A stretch of 64,000 nucleotides of DNA, taken from assembly GCF_963678635.1 (NCBI RefSeq), contig NC_087067.1, positions 8,041,716 to 8,105,715 of the forward strand, read 5' to 3'. The notes beneath the pieces are model-generated. The model worked only from the letters and a program-made list of their open reading frames with translations, did no database searches and was not told the origin of the DNA. Both the position numbers and the translations under genes were made by a program. This stretch comes from Symsagittifera roscoffensis (taxonomy: Eukaryota > Xenacoelomorpha > Acoela > Convolutidae). This document shows positions 35,836 to 47,299 of this stretch, in pieces (the first letter of the stretch is position 1; every line of letters begins with the position of its first letter).

Positions 35836-36249
35836 TCTGGGATATTCTAAGCTCAAAAGGATATTCCAATTCAAGTGTGGCACACGATCAAAATCATGAG
35901 GAGAGACTTCAGTGAACATCACCAGATACAGGTTCCCATCGCCCAGAATTTGTTTGCAACGATGTGAATGATGTCCCAGATTGCAGAGCAAGTTAGGATG
36001 GACTAACCCGAGGTTCCTGACTCCTGATATATGGCTCAACCTGTATTTGATTTTCGCTTTCCCTGGGAAGAAGGAGAATCTGTGGAAAACCCAATAACAA
36101 TCGTAGAGGATGAGGTTTTCTCTGAGCCGAGGACTCCAGTCAGCGAACAACCAAGACAACCAGCGGTGATTGAGGTAAGACCAGCTTTGCGTTCAATTGA
36201 GAACTTTTTGAGTAGTCAGCTGCTCGACAGCTCTTTGATTTTTGAATAA
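35836..36249 (+). pseudogene. plus-strand ORF remnants, unidentified
   Basis: An ATG frame at 36031-36249 (72 codons) reads MAQPVFDFRFPWEEGESVEN, is acidic and Pro/Glu-rich, and ends with a hydrophobic/Ser segment. Just upstream another frame reads SSKGYSNSSVAHDQNHEERL and EFVCNDVNDVPDCRAS with stops. A 125-codon frame also runs on the opposite strand (36159-35782), so the coding strand is not certain. I prefer plus because the downstream genes run that way. No family is recognised. Confidence 0.3.
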
Positions 36250-37205
36250 TTTGAATGTTGTATTGTGTTTTGTAGTTTAATTTTTTTGCATTTAGTATTT
36301 TTATTTTTAAGAGATATGAACAATGAGATAAATTAAGAGATCATAGATAATTTTCTTAAAGAATTTTGCACACGGATCAAAATTCAAACTAACTTTGCAA
36401 TTGGTAAAACACAAAATTTTTCGCAAAATGTTTTTTTAAAAAACACATCATTTTTTTCTTCGACTAAAACTTTTCAGAATATTTTCTGTAGACATGATAA
36501 AAAAGCATTGTTTTTTTTGCACCCATATTAAAAGTTTTACAATGATTTTTGCATCTCCCAAAATTTTTCCCATTGCTTTCAGCTAACATTAATGTTTTCG
36601 CATTTTAAAGAAAATATTTACGAACATTTCTTGCACTGATGAAAATTGAGACTTGAGAATTCCTTTGCTACAAACATAGTTCTTTTTCTCATCTGTGTTG
36701 GTCAAACACATCACAAAAAACAAAGTATTCGATAAGGAAAATCACTCAAAATCGTCAACAATGAAAATTTCAGCAAAAATCTAACAAGTTTTTCACGATA
36801 AACTTTTTTCGTTTTTCGCATATACATAAGAGAAAGGAAGTTAGGTTTTTGCATATAGTTTTTTAAAACCACGAAAAAACTTGCATCTTACACGAAAATT
36901 TCATAAAAAGTGTCGAACACTTGTTTAACAACCGAAACAATTTTTGCACCTTTAAAAAGTTTTAAGTTAATATTTGCAAATTTGCTCAAAAAATCAAACC
37001 AAAAGTTGCATCTTTCGAAAAAATTCTGAGCTAAATTTTGCACACGTGTTATAAACGAACATTCAATTTTCAAAAGAAAAGTTGACACGCTCACTATTTA
37101 CAGAACCATAACCATCGAAGAAAGAAACAAAAATTTTCAACAAATTACACTCGTACCTTGACTTTTGATATTCTTGAATCTTTTCTAAAAAACTGATCCA
37201 ATAGT
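36250..37205. other. AT-rich stretch with recurring TTTTGCA motif
   Basis: No coding-like frame. The heptamer TTTTGCA and near variants recur on the plus strand about every 50-120 bp (for example at 36364, 36514, 36548, 36847, 36942 and 37036). It may be low-complexity drift or a decayed repeat. Confidence 0.35.
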
Positions 37206-37466
37206 CTAGGTAGACGCAGGCTTCTGAGCAGAACTGAGATGTTGCCTTTTGAATTTGTTTCGCAGCAGATGTTTCTTTGCAGCACTGGGTAGTTTTTCCG
37301 GTTTTCTGCTTTTCAAGTTGTGTTCGACTGCACCACTCAAATGATTGGAAACTTCAACTCTTGACGAAATAAAATTGGAATAAAATTTGTATCGGTATAA
37401 AATATTAATACAGTCAGCAAATTGATAAGTGAAGTGATTTTTATCTAATCTTTGCAAAAATTTCAT
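37206..37466 (-). CDS. hypothetical small basic protein on minus strand
   Basis: An 86-codon frame from an ATG. The second half is strongly basic (NLKSRKPEKLPSAAKKHLLR, then NKFKRQHLSS). It could be a nucleic-acid-binding tail, but no domain is recognised and the neighbouring element genes read the other way. It may be fortuitous. Confidence 0.25.
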   Translation of the reverse strand: MKFLQRLDKNHFTYQFADCINILYRYKFYSNFISSRVEVSNHLSGAVEHNLKSRKPEKLPSAAKKHLLRNKFKRQHLSSAQKPAST

Positions 37467-37808
37467 CGAGCGATGATCCTATTAAAACCAATGGCAGAAT
37501 TATTAATGTTTAGATACCGAGTAGTCTTGAGTAACAATGAATTTTTCTTGAAAATTTTCTGAAACAGAGATAAAAGAATTTTGCAATGTAATCCGAAAAA
37601 GAAGTGGGATATACTTGACACATAGCAGATGCCATCACCGATTAATCATTGAAAAAATATATTTATCCACATTGAGTTGCTTAAATAGTGCTTCTAGCAC
37701 CTAGGTAATGTCCGTTTTCGGTTCATCGCCTACTCACTATTTCAAATAGGGTAATAATACCTTATTTGGAATGTAAAGTGAGTCATCTACATTTCCTACT
37801 TTCCAGAT

Positions 37809-38422
37809 TTGTCCAAATATTATTATTTAGAAATATCTACTCTTGATCAGATGGCTCTGAGTCTTAAGTCAAAATTGTTTGCACGAAAAGATGTCCTTCC
37901 CAATTATATCGAATTTGCTGAAAATAAAAAAAAATGGGAGATTTTCTTGGTCCAAAAAACCCTACCATGGAAATATTTATTTCGAATCTTGTTTCCACTT
38001 GCTATGGGAAAAAATGGGCGGGACAAATTGAAAAATGCTGGCAAGTCTATCTTGGTGAAAAAGAGGGAGCAAGGTTATCAGCAAAACATAATACTTTTAT
38101 TCACGATGCTGAAAACTTTGGACTCGTTCATCTATTGGAACGCTATTCTGTCAAAGACGCAACCACGGAGCAGAAACTTGTGAACTGTCATGCAGTGCAT
38201 GACATAGCAACACACAAAAAGAGAAGGGTGTGTGTCACAATTAAGAATTAAGGTGTGAACAAGCAATCCTACATTAAGATTCGACTCTTCACTTCAAAGG
38301 AAAACGATGTCTTGAAGCATACTGCCTATGTCAACTATACTTCGAGCGAATTCCAAGAACTCGCCCAAGTCCTTAGTGACTTCATGTTTGTTGGGAACTG
38401 CCATGTTCGATATTTTTATTGA
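37809..38422 (+). pseudogene. unassigned element gene, frameshifted
   Basis: Two overlapping frames join at an A-run near 37925. The first (from 37809) includes SLKSKLFARKDVLPNYIEF. The second (37934-38251) includes TCYGKKWAGQIEKCWQVYLG and HAENFGLVH-like text HDAENFGLVHLLERYS. After one TAA at 38249 the same frame continues with SYIKIRLFTSKENDVLKHTA and TSSEFQELAQVLSDFMF to a TGA at 38420. Together about 200 codons with a convincing protein-like composition. Position between the polymerase and the ATPase suggests a structural or assembly gene of the element. I do not recognise the family. Confidence 0.5.
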
Positions 38423-38607
38423 GTGATGTTATTATAGTCAAGTAATTCAAAAATTCATCTTCTTGAATCATGTTCTAAAATTTTTTAAGCTGAGCAATAT
38501 GAGTTGGAACCTTGGTTTTTCCATAAACCCTGTTTTAAAGCTTCAAAATAAGTTGAACTTTTCATATCAACTAACAGGAAAAGTCCCAGAAGTTCTCGCT
38601 AACTTTT

Positions 38608-38925
38608 TTGGAATCTCAATATTTACCAAAATTGCAAAATTTAGATAAAAAATTACACATTTGGCAATTTGAGTGGACTTTGCTTAATGAAAGACGTGAA
38701 ATTTTTCTAAATCATCGTTCAGATACTAAAAAAATAGATCATATAGAAAATCGTAAGAAAAAAAACACTTGGAAAAACAATCAAAACTTTCAGTTTGAAA
38801 AAGAGGACTATGATAAACTGAATGATTTTATCCCCTCGGTTTTGGCTTATGAAGAAACATTCAAAAATTTTTGTATCAAAAATGACGAATGCACTGTAGA
38901 AAAAGAATTTTCGGAAATTGAATGA
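38608..38925 (+). CDS. hypothetical charged protein of the element
   Basis: A 105-codon frame from an ATG, rich in Lys/Glu/Asn (LLNERREIFLNHRS, KEDYDKLNDFIPSVLAYEET), probably helical. An upstream frame (38463-38648) reads VLKFFKLSNMSWNLGFS and may belong to the same broken gene. No domain is recognised. It lies on the same strand as the neighbouring element genes. Confidence 0.3.
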   Translation: MESQYLPKLQNLDKKLHIWQFEWTLLNERREIFLNHRSDTKKIDHIENRKKKNTWKNNQNFQFEKEDYDKLNDFIPSVLAYEETFKNFCIKNDECTVEKEFSEIE

Positions 38926-38949
38926 AGTTTTGATTTGATTAAGCATATT

Positions 38950-39860
38950 TTTCCATCAAATACAAAAAGAAAAAAAAACGACTTTGTTTGCACCTGTATT
39001 GTTTTGGACCCAAACATAAATTTGATAGAAATGGAACAAAAATTTTATTCTGGGAGACTATTTGGATACAGAAATTAATATTTTGATTAATTTTTTCGCA
39101 AATTCAAAAATCTTTACACTTCGTGCAGTTCTACATGATGCAGCTGAATCTGTTAGGTCAAATACGCATTAGTGACCTGGTTTTTGTTGAATTTTTCCTA
39201 TATATCCTAGTTCTCTTTTTCTTGGTCACGCCACTGGACTGCTTTTCTATGTATATATTAAAATTTTTATTGCTCATTTCAACCAAAAACTTCAGGGAAA
39301 ACAGTTATCATCATGAGTCTGGTGTTTTGGTTATTGAGTCTATCAAAAAAATTTTGTGAAAAATTTAGTAATTTGAAAAAAAGGAGAAACTGTGTGATAT
39401 TCATTTCTTCCTCTAAAAAAGTTCAAAGCAGCATCTCAATCTACTTGATGTACGAAGCATTTTAATGGAATCAACTGGAGCAATGGCTATGAAAAATTTA
39501 CTGAGCTTGAAAAATTTTTGAAAAAATAAAAGCACCAGAAACGAGGTTTTTTGCAAAAAATTATGAAAAATGTAGAAAACTGTCAGAAATTTTGGACAAA
39601 AAACACAAACTTTGATGAATACGCATGCCCAAAAGTTCAGAATTTGTTTTTCAAAGATGAAGAATGTGATTGGAGGTGTAGCAACTACCCATATAGTCAT
39701 GCAAAACCTCTTCACTGTGTAGAAAGAAAAGCATTTGCATACGGAACAAGGACACATTGTTTTTTCATTAAATTCTAAACCTTTCAAATCATTTAGTATC
39801 ATAGTGTGTTTTTGAAAAACAAACATTAACCTTTATCACTTTTTTTTGTTCCAAAGTTGA
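38950..39860 (+). other. region with broken plus-strand fragments, unassigned
   Basis: Short fragments such as FTLRAVLHDAAESVRSNTH (about 39110) and NLLDVRSILMESTGAMAMKN (about 39435) look protein-derived but are cut by stops. A 75-codon frame (39551-39778) has several Cys residues (CPKVQNLFFKDEECDWRC). No domain can be named. Together they suggest one or two decayed genes between the structural block and the ATPase. Confidence 0.35.
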
Positions 39861-40330
39861 AATGGATGATGAATATGACAAGGAATTAAATTTAGGAAAT
39901 TTTGTTTTTCATGAGGAGAATCATGAACGACTTTCATGGAGGTTTTTTGGATGTACGTAGAATAGATCTCGTTGAACTTTTTTGTGCAAACTTTTGTTAT
40001 ATCTTTATTATCAGTGCAATCGTTTGAATAATGTTATATTTTACGTTCTCCAAAGCTATGAAGAAAAAAATTTCTAACAAAGAACGATTTTTTGTTTTGC
40101 TAGTTGGTCCGAATGAATCTGGAAAAACGCATCTTATCTTTGATTAGTTAAGAATTGGTACATTTCAACCTAAGTTTGACAAAACATTTCTATTTTATCA
40201 ACATTACACAATTCTTTTTGGACAAATGCATTAGAAAAATCTTAAATTTATCCAAGGAGTTCACTCTGAACTGATTGAAAACCTTCCCTACTGATGGACT
40301 GATTGAAAACTGCTACTGATTTAATATTGA
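39861..40330 (+). pseudogene. P-loop packaging-type ATPase, N-terminal fragment
   Basis: ATG at 39861 followed by an acidic start (MDDEYDKELNLGNFVFHEEN). After a frame change comes FFVLLVGPNESGKTHLIFD, a clear Walker A loop (GPNESGKT). It is followed by IGTFQPKFDKTFLFYQHY and LKFIQGVHSELIENLP with stops between. The Walker B strand and arginine-finger region expected downstream are absent; the sequence passes into unrelated frames after about 40320. Polinton ATPases are FtsK/HerA-like and are thought to package DNA into virions. This copy is truncated and inactive. Confidence 0.7.
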
Positions 40331-40411
40331 TTTAACACCAAAAATAGTTGACTCACTATTTTCTGAACTGAATCAAGAAAACGGGGAGATTGTACCAAAA
40401 GATTGCTGTAA

Positions 40412-40690
40412 ATGCGAGGTTGTAAACGGGTATCATTAAGCATTTTTGATTTAATTTTGAATTCTCCTAGATTTAAACTAAGTCAACCAGAATCGACAAT
40501 CGAGATATTAGACAATCGAGACACTAGGGAATCTACTGTAGACTTTCTGCCTGCACTTAAGCGAAAAAACACCGCAATTCCGGATATTAACTTTAACATT
40601 TTGGTACGAACTCAAATTCCAACTAAACTTGTTATCAACAAGATTGCCATAGCGAACGACAGAGAAACTTGGATCCCTTTCAAAATCTGA
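40412..40690 (+). CDS. hypothetical ORF between ATPase and integrase
   Basis: A 92-codon ATG frame, Arg/Asn/Ile-rich (IEILDNRDTRESTVDFLPAL, NFNILVRTQIPTKLVINK). It ends just before the integrase N-terminal frame opens at 40691. It may be a translated flank of the integrase or ATPase gene. No domain is recognised. Confidence 0.25.
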   Translation: MRGCKRVSLSIFDLILNSPRFKLSQPESTIEILDNRDTRESTVDFLPALKRKNTAIPDINFNILVRTQIPTKLVINKIAIANDRETWIPFKI

Positions 40691-41560
40691 AATCTAAGTC
40701 TAAACAGATTGTATTCTAGGGGTAGAACTGCGTACGGTTCTGTGCAAAACTTGAGTGAGGCAAGCGACTTCTCAAAAAAGAAAGTAGAACAGTTTTTACA
40801 AACAAAGATATCGTATAAAAAATTTGATACTCCAATCAGACGCTTCCGAAGACTTCGGATTTTTTAAAAATATGTATGGTGTATAGATTTGGCTTCTGTG
40901 AACAAAAAAACGAGTCAAAACAATGAAGTGAAATAATTTTTGGTTGCTGTTGATGTTTTTTCGCTTCGCGTTTTGTCATAATTCAAACAATGAAAACAAA
41001 TTAAGACGAAGACACATTGCAAGCTTTCAAAAAAAAATGATTTCTCGAGAAAATACTCCTGCAAAAATTTTGGGTAGATAATAGAACAGAACATGGGGGA
41101 ACTTTCAAAATTTTTTTTAAAAAAGAAAGCCATTGTAGTTTACTCAACAACGAGTGAAACAAAAGCTGAATTTCTAGAAAGAGCCATTCAGTCATTAAAA
41201 CACATAATTTACCGCTGCAAAGAAGATCAGGATGAAAAAATTGTTTCACAAAGTACCTCAATTTGTATCTAAAACGAATTTTCGTGTCAATGGATTTATT
41301 GGGAAATCACCTAGAGATGTCAAGAAAACTCAATGTTGGAGATAGAGTGAGAACTTCATAGAATGATATATCTTTTCAAAAGGGATACAAACCACAACTC
41401 ACAGATAAAGTTTTTGAATATCTACAAACAACCTCCTACATACATAATCAAAGATCTCGAAAAAAAAACTCATGGAAACTTTTTAAAAAAGAGCTGAAAA
41501 ATTTTTCAGATATATGTAAATCCTCTTTTAAAATAAGTTTCAATCAATCAGTTGTTAAAG
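40691..41560 (+). pseudogene. retroviral-type integrase (rve) of Polinton-like element
   Basis: Open N-terminal frame 40691-40864 (LYSRGRTAYGSVQNLSEASD, FSKKKVEQFLQTKISYKKFD), a stop, then the core. The first Asp region is VWCIDLASVNKKTSQNN, then FLVAVDVFS. A frame change leads to TSETKAEFLERAIQSLKHII, which contains the catalytic Glu region. The C-terminal part reads NVGDRVRTS and QKGYKPQLTDKVFEYLQT, the usual DNA-binding end. In intact elements it joins the termini to host DNA. From about 41145 onward this gene lies inside the four-fold tandem repeat, so its C-terminal half is present four times. Confidence 0.75.
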
Positions 41561-41599
41561 ATTCGGTAAAATCGAGCTAGCTTCTAACGATTCTTTTAA

Positions 41600-42365
41600 A
41601 TGTAATCCGAAAAACAGTTTTTTTACAAATTTTTCTTTCGAACAAAGACATTTGATTGGAGAACGGGAGGTTGCTATTTCAAAAAAGTCATACCCTTCTT
41701 TGTACCAAAACGTTACTGAGGGGAAGTTTTTATTCGCAGATGGCAGAGAAAGTTCTGAAAAGAAACGAAAAGTCGTAACGATGCTTATTGGACCGTGATT
41801 GTATCCAATTATTGTTGATTTATTTTTAGCCATGAATAACAAAAGTTGAGAAAGTAAGGCTTGTTAAGCATTTGAATAAAAAGAAAGTTATGTATCTGTA
41901 GATAAAATTAGGCAAAAGATAGCTGTTCATTTACCTGAGGCTCAGTTATTGTTTATTATTTAAAGTTCTGATTTGAGGAACCTTGAGAACAAAATCAAAC
42001 AAGGGTTATAATGAGTTGAGAAAGACCGCATTAACCGCAAAATTCTTACGACGTTACAGGAAACATTCTTTGATGATAAACACTGATTTCATTGAAAACA
42101 AAAAAATTGATGATACAAAAACTCCTTTAAAGCGTTTTGTTCTCATCATCTCCAAGGTAAAAAGTGGAAATGTACTTTCTACAGCACAAAACATGAATAA
42201 TCAATCCTTTACAAATTTACAGTTTAAAAACTTGTTAAAAAACTCTTTCCATTACATCGAACTAGAACTAAGAGATAGTACATGCAAAAAAAAACTTTTT
42301 GTGTCCGTACGGATTACAAGAGTTGTTCTTTTCTTCCGCAAGATTTCGAATAACCATTTTTTTAT
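41600..42365 (+). pseudogene. uncharacterised Polinton gene (possible minor structural protein), tandem copy 1
   Basis: Starts near FERRHL-like text in the frame containing REVAISKKSYPSLYQNVTEG and KFLFADGRESSEKKRKVV. It then reads LYPIIVDLFLAMNNK, YVSVDKIRQKIAVHLPEAQ, and the open frame 41983-42438 with VLSTAQNMNNQSFTNLQFKN and FVSVRITRVVLFFRKISNNH. At least three stops or frame changes. The ORFs on the minus strand at 41842-41555 and in each repeat are shadows of this gene. Its place between integrase and capsid-like gene suggests a virion component; that is inference. Confidence 0.55.
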
Positions 42366-42746
42366 TTGGACTTTTAAAAGATGGTTCCTCAAAATTCAAC
42401 TTATTTCCCATTTTTCGAGGACATGCAAGACAACGTAGAGAAAATTTGGTGCTCTTCCGAAAACTCCTGGGAGAATTGCAATCCACTTAATTATAAATAT
42501 TTAGTCACAGCTGCAAAAAGAATTGGAGCTGTTTTTTTTTAAATCGCTGCTCCAGAGATTGATGAATTTTTTAGTGAACGCAAAAAACTCAAAACATTTG
42601 CGGAAGTTCTGGGGAAAAAAGAGTTCAGAAACAAATGGGAGGTGAATAAAACAAACCCAAGCGTAGAACTGGTAAAACCATATCCATTTCTCGAAAAAGT
42701 AGATCGAAAACAGTCGCTCTTCCAAAGACAGTTTTGACAATATAGA

Positions 42747-43030
42747 ATGAGTATAAACCAAAGAAGTCATTTTCGGTAAGGAGCTTTTACATATTCTTTG
42801 TTGGAGATTTTTGATAACTCTGTTTTGAAAACAATTATTTCATCTTACACTCAAGAGTTAACCCCAATTTCTTTTTAGTTGAAAGCAGTATTGAGTTTGA
42901 ATTGAAACGGACCGCATTCTCTACTTGGATCTGCCTGATACCCATTTTGGCTTAAAGCTTCAATTACTCAAGGTAAGGTTGTTTGATGCTTTAAAGAGAG
43001 ATGATTCAGAAGTCAAAGGATGATTCAGAT
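42747..43030 (+). pseudogene. 5' fragment of capsid-like gene, tandem copy 1
   Basis: From the ATG at 42747, frameshifted text includes LKTIISSYTQELTPISF and then a segment matching 48448-48720. It ends at the repeat junction and never joins the rest of the gene. Equivalent fragments lie in units 2 (about 44631-44915) and 3 (about 46514-46800). The small basic ORF just upstream (about 42390-42640) is present in each unit but frameshifted compared with 14089-14295. Confidence 0.55.
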
Positions 43031-43484
43031 AAACAACGAGTGAAACAAAAGCTGAATTTCTAGAAAGAGCCATTCAGTCATTAAAACACATAATTTACCG
43101 CTGCAAAGAAGATCAGGATGAAAAAATTGTTTCACAAAGTACCTCAATTTGTATCTAAAACGAATTTTCGTGTCAATAGATTTATTGGGAAATCACCTAG
43201 AGATGTCAAGAAAACTCAATGTTGGAGATAGAGTGAGAACTTCATAGAATGATATATCTTTTAAAAGGGATACAAACCACAACTCACAGATAAAGTTTTT
43301 GAATATCTACAAACAACCTCCTACATACATAATCAAAGATCTCGAAAAAAAAACTCATGGAAACTTTTTTAAAAAGAGCTGAAAAATTTTTCAGATATAT
43401 GTAAATCCTCGTTTAAAATAAGTTTCAATCAATCAGTTGTTAAAGATTCGGTAAAATCGAGCTAGCTTCTAACGATTCTTTTAA

Positions 43485-44250
43485 ATGTAATCCGAAAAAC
43501 AGTTTTTTTACAAATTTTCCTTTCGAACAAAGACATTTGATTGGAGAACGGGAGGTTGCTATTTCAAAAAAGTCATACCCTTCTTTGTACCAAAACGTTA
43601 CTGAGGGGAAGTTTTTATTCGCAGATGGCAGAGAAAGTTCTGAAAAGAAACGAAAAGTCGTAACGATGCTTATTGGACCGTGATTGTATCCAATTATTGT
43701 TGATTTATTTTTAGCCATGAATAACAAAAGTTGAGAAAGTAAGGCTTGTTAAGCGTTTGAATAAAAAGAAAGTTATGTATCTGTAGATAAAATTAGGCAA
43801 AAGATAGCTGTTCATTTACCTGAGGCTCAGTTATTGTTTATTATTTAAAGTTTTGATTTGAGGAACCTTGAGAACAAAATCAAACAAGGGTTATAATGAG
43901 TTGAGAAAGACCGCATTAACCGCAAAATTCTTACGACGTTACAGGAAACATTCTTTGATGATAAACACTGATTTCATTGAAAACAAAAAAATTGATGATA
44001 CAAAAACTCCTTTAAAGCGTTTTGTTCTCATCATCTCCAAGGTAAAAAGTGGAAATGTACTTTCTACAGCACAAAACATGAATAATCAATCCTTTACAAA
44101 TTTACAGTTTAAAAACTTGTTAAAAAACTCTTTCCATTACATCGAACTAGAACTAAGAGATAGTACATGTAAAAAAAAACTTTTTGTGTCCGTACGGATT
44201 ACAAGAGTTGTTCTTTTCTTCCGCAAGATTTCGAATAACCATTTTTTATT
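43485..44250 (+). pseudogene. uncharacterised Polinton gene, tandem copy 2
   Basis: Near-identical to copy 1. The longest open frame here is 43868-44374, which fuses the gene end to the shifted frame of the next small ORF. The same internal stops as copy 1 show that it was already broken before amplification. Confidence 0.55.
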
Positions 44251-45369
44251 TGGACTTTTAAAAGATGGTTCCTCAAAATTCAACTTATTTCCCATTTTTC
44301 GAGGACATGCAAGACAACGTAGAGAAAATTTGGTGCTCTTCCGAAAACTCCTGGGAGAATTGCAATCCACTTAATTATAAATATTTAGTCACAGCTGCAA
44401 AAAGAATTGGAGCTGTTTTTTTTTAAATCGCTGCTCCAGAGATTGATGAATTTTTTAGTGAACGCAAAAAACTCAAAACATTTGCGGAAGTTCTGGGGAA
44501 AAAAGAGTTCAGAAACAAATGGGAGGTGAATAAAACAAACCCAAGCGTAGAACTGGTAAAACCATATCCATTTCTCGAAAAAGTAGATCGAAAACAGTCG
44601 CTCTTCCAAAGACAGTTTTGACAATATAGAATGAGTATAAACCAAAGAAGTCATTTTCGGTAAGGAGCTTTTACATATTCTTTGTTGGAGATTTTTGATA
44701 ACTCTGTTTTGAAAACAATTATTTCATCTTACACTCAAGAGTTAACCCCAATTTCTTTTTAGTTGAAAGCAGTATTGAGTTTGAATTGAAACGGACCGCA
44801 TTCTCTACTTGGATCTGCCTGATACCCATTTTGGTTTAAAGCTTCAATTACTCAAGGTAAGGTTGTTTGATGCTTTAAAGAGAGATGATTCAGAAGTCAA
44901 AGGATGATTCAGATAAACAACGAGTGAAACAAAAGCTGAATTTCTAGAAAGAGCCATTCAGTCATTAAAACACATAATTTACCGCTGCAAAGAAGATCAG
45001 GATGAAAAAATTGTTTCACAAAGTACCTCAATTTGTATCTAAAACGAATTTTCGTGTCAATAGATTTATTGGGAAATCACCTAGAGATGTCAAGAAAACT
45101 CAATGTTGGAGATAGAGTGAGAACTTCATAGAATGATATATCTTTTAAAAGGGATACAAACCACAACTCACAGATAAAGTTTTTGAATATCTACAAACAA
45201 CCTCCTACATACATAATCAAAGATCTCGAAAAAAAAACTCATGGAAACTTTTTTAAAAAGAGCTGAAAAATTTTTCAGATATATGTAAATCCTCTTTTAA
45301 AATAAGTTTCAATCAATCAGTTGTTAAAGATTCGGTAAAATCGAGCTAGCTTCTAACGATTCTTTTAAA

Positions 45370-46135
45370 TGTAATCCGAAAAACAGTTTTTTTACAAATT
45401 TTTCTTTCGAACAAAGACATTTGATTGGAGAACGGGAGGTTGCTATTTCAAAAAAGTCATACCCTTCTTTGTACCAAAACGTTACTGAGGGGAAGTTTTT
45501 ATTCGCAGATGGCAGAGAAAGTTCTGAAAAGAAACAAAAAGTCGTAACGATGCTTATTGGACCGTGATTGTATCCAATTATTGTTGATTTATTTTTAGCC
45601 ATGAATAACAAAAGTTGAGAAAGTAAGGCTTGTTAAGCATTTGAATAAAAAGAAAGTTATGTATCTGTAGATAAAATTAGGCAAAAGATAGCTGTTCATT
45701 TACCTGAGGCTCAGTTATTGTTTATTATTTAAAGTTCTGATTTGAGGAACCTTGAGAACAAAATCAAACAAGGGTTATAATGAGTTGAGAAAGACCGCAT
45801 TAACCGCAAAATTCTTACGACGTTACAGGAAACATTCTTTGATGATAAACACTGATTTCATTGAAAACAAAAAAATTGATGATACAAAAACTCCTTTAAA
45901 GCGTTTTGTTCTCATCATCTCCAAGGTAAAAAGTGGAAATGTACTTTCTACAGCACAAAACATGAATAATCAATCCTTTACAAATTTACAGTTTAAAAAC
46001 TTGTTAAAAAACTCTTTCCATTACATCGAACTAGAACTAAGAGATAGTACATGCAAAAAAAAAACTTTTTGTGTCCGTACGGATTACAAGAGTTGTTCTT
46101 TTCTTCCGCAAGATTTCGAATAACCATTTTTTATT
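45370..46135 (+). pseudogene. uncharacterised Polinton gene, tandem copy 3
   Basis: Near-identical to copies 1 and 2. One extra A in an A-run near 46060 shifts the frame earlier (open frame 45752-46123), showing independent decay after amplification. Confidence 0.55.
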
Positions 46136-47299
46136 TGGACTTTTAAAAGATGGTTCCTCAAAATTCAACTTATTTCCCATTTTTCGAGGACATGCAAGAC
46201 AACGTAGAGAAAATTTGGTGCTCTTCCGAAAACTCCTGGGAGAATTGCAATCCACTTAATTATAAATATTTAGTCACAGCTGCAAAAAGAATTGGAGCTG
46301 TTTTTTTAAATCGCTGCTCCAGAGATTGATGAATTTTTTAGTGAACGCAAAAAACTCAAAACATTTGCGGAAGTTCTGGGGAAAAAAGAGTTCAGAAACA
46401 AATGGGAGGTGAATAAAACAAACCCAAGCGTAGAACTGGTAAAACCATATCCATTTCTCGAAAAAGTAGATCGAAAACAGTCGCTCTTCCAAAGACAGTT
46501 TTGACAATATAGAATGAGTATAAACCAAAGAAGTCATTTTCGGTAAGGAGCTTTTACATATTCTTTGTTGGAGATTTTTGATAACTCTGTTTTGAAAACA
46601 ATTATTTCATCTTACACTCAAGAGTTAACCCCAATTTCTTTTTAGTTGAAAGCAGTATTGAGTTTGAATTGAAACGGACCGCATTCTCTACTTGGATCTG
46701 CCTGATACCCATTTTGGTTTAAAGCTTCAATTACTCAAGGTAAGGTTGTTTGATGCTTTAAAGAGAGATGATTCAGAAGTCAAAGGATGATTCAGATAAA
46801 CAACGAGTGAAACAAAAGCTGAATTTCTAGAAAGAGCCATTCAGTCATTACAACACATAATTTACCGCTGCAAAGAAGATCAAGTTGAAAAAATTCTTTC
46901 ACAAAGTACCTCAGTTTGTATCTACAACGAATTTTTGCGTCAATAGATTTATTGGGAAATCACCTAGAGATGTCAAGAAAACTGATTTCCTCTCAATTCT
47001 GTACAAAAAACCTCTATCAAAAAAAAACAAATTTCAAAGTTGGAGATAGAGTGAGAACTTCATAGAATGATATATCTTTTCAAAAGGGATACCAACCACA
47101 ACTCACAGATAAAATCCTACATACAAACAACCTCCTACATACATAATCAAAGATCTCGACAAAAAAACTCTTGGAAATCTTTTTAAAAAGAGCTGACAAA
47201 TTTTTCAGATATATGTAAATCCTCTTTTAAAATAAGTTTCAATCAATCAGTTGTTAAAGATTCGGTAAAATCGAGCTAGCTTCTAACGCTTCTTTTAAA

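Noticed and set aside
35782-36159. 125-codon minus-strand ORF
   Set aside because: Uninterrupted, but with no recognisable motif. Plus-strand frames in the same stretch look at least as protein-like and agree with the direction of downstream genes.
41555-41842. 95-codon minus-strand ORF (also at 43440, 45324 and 47276)
   Set aside because: It repeats only because the whole block is amplified. The opposite strand carries the protein-like reading (SYPSLYQNVTEGKFLFADGR), so the minus ORF is a shadow.
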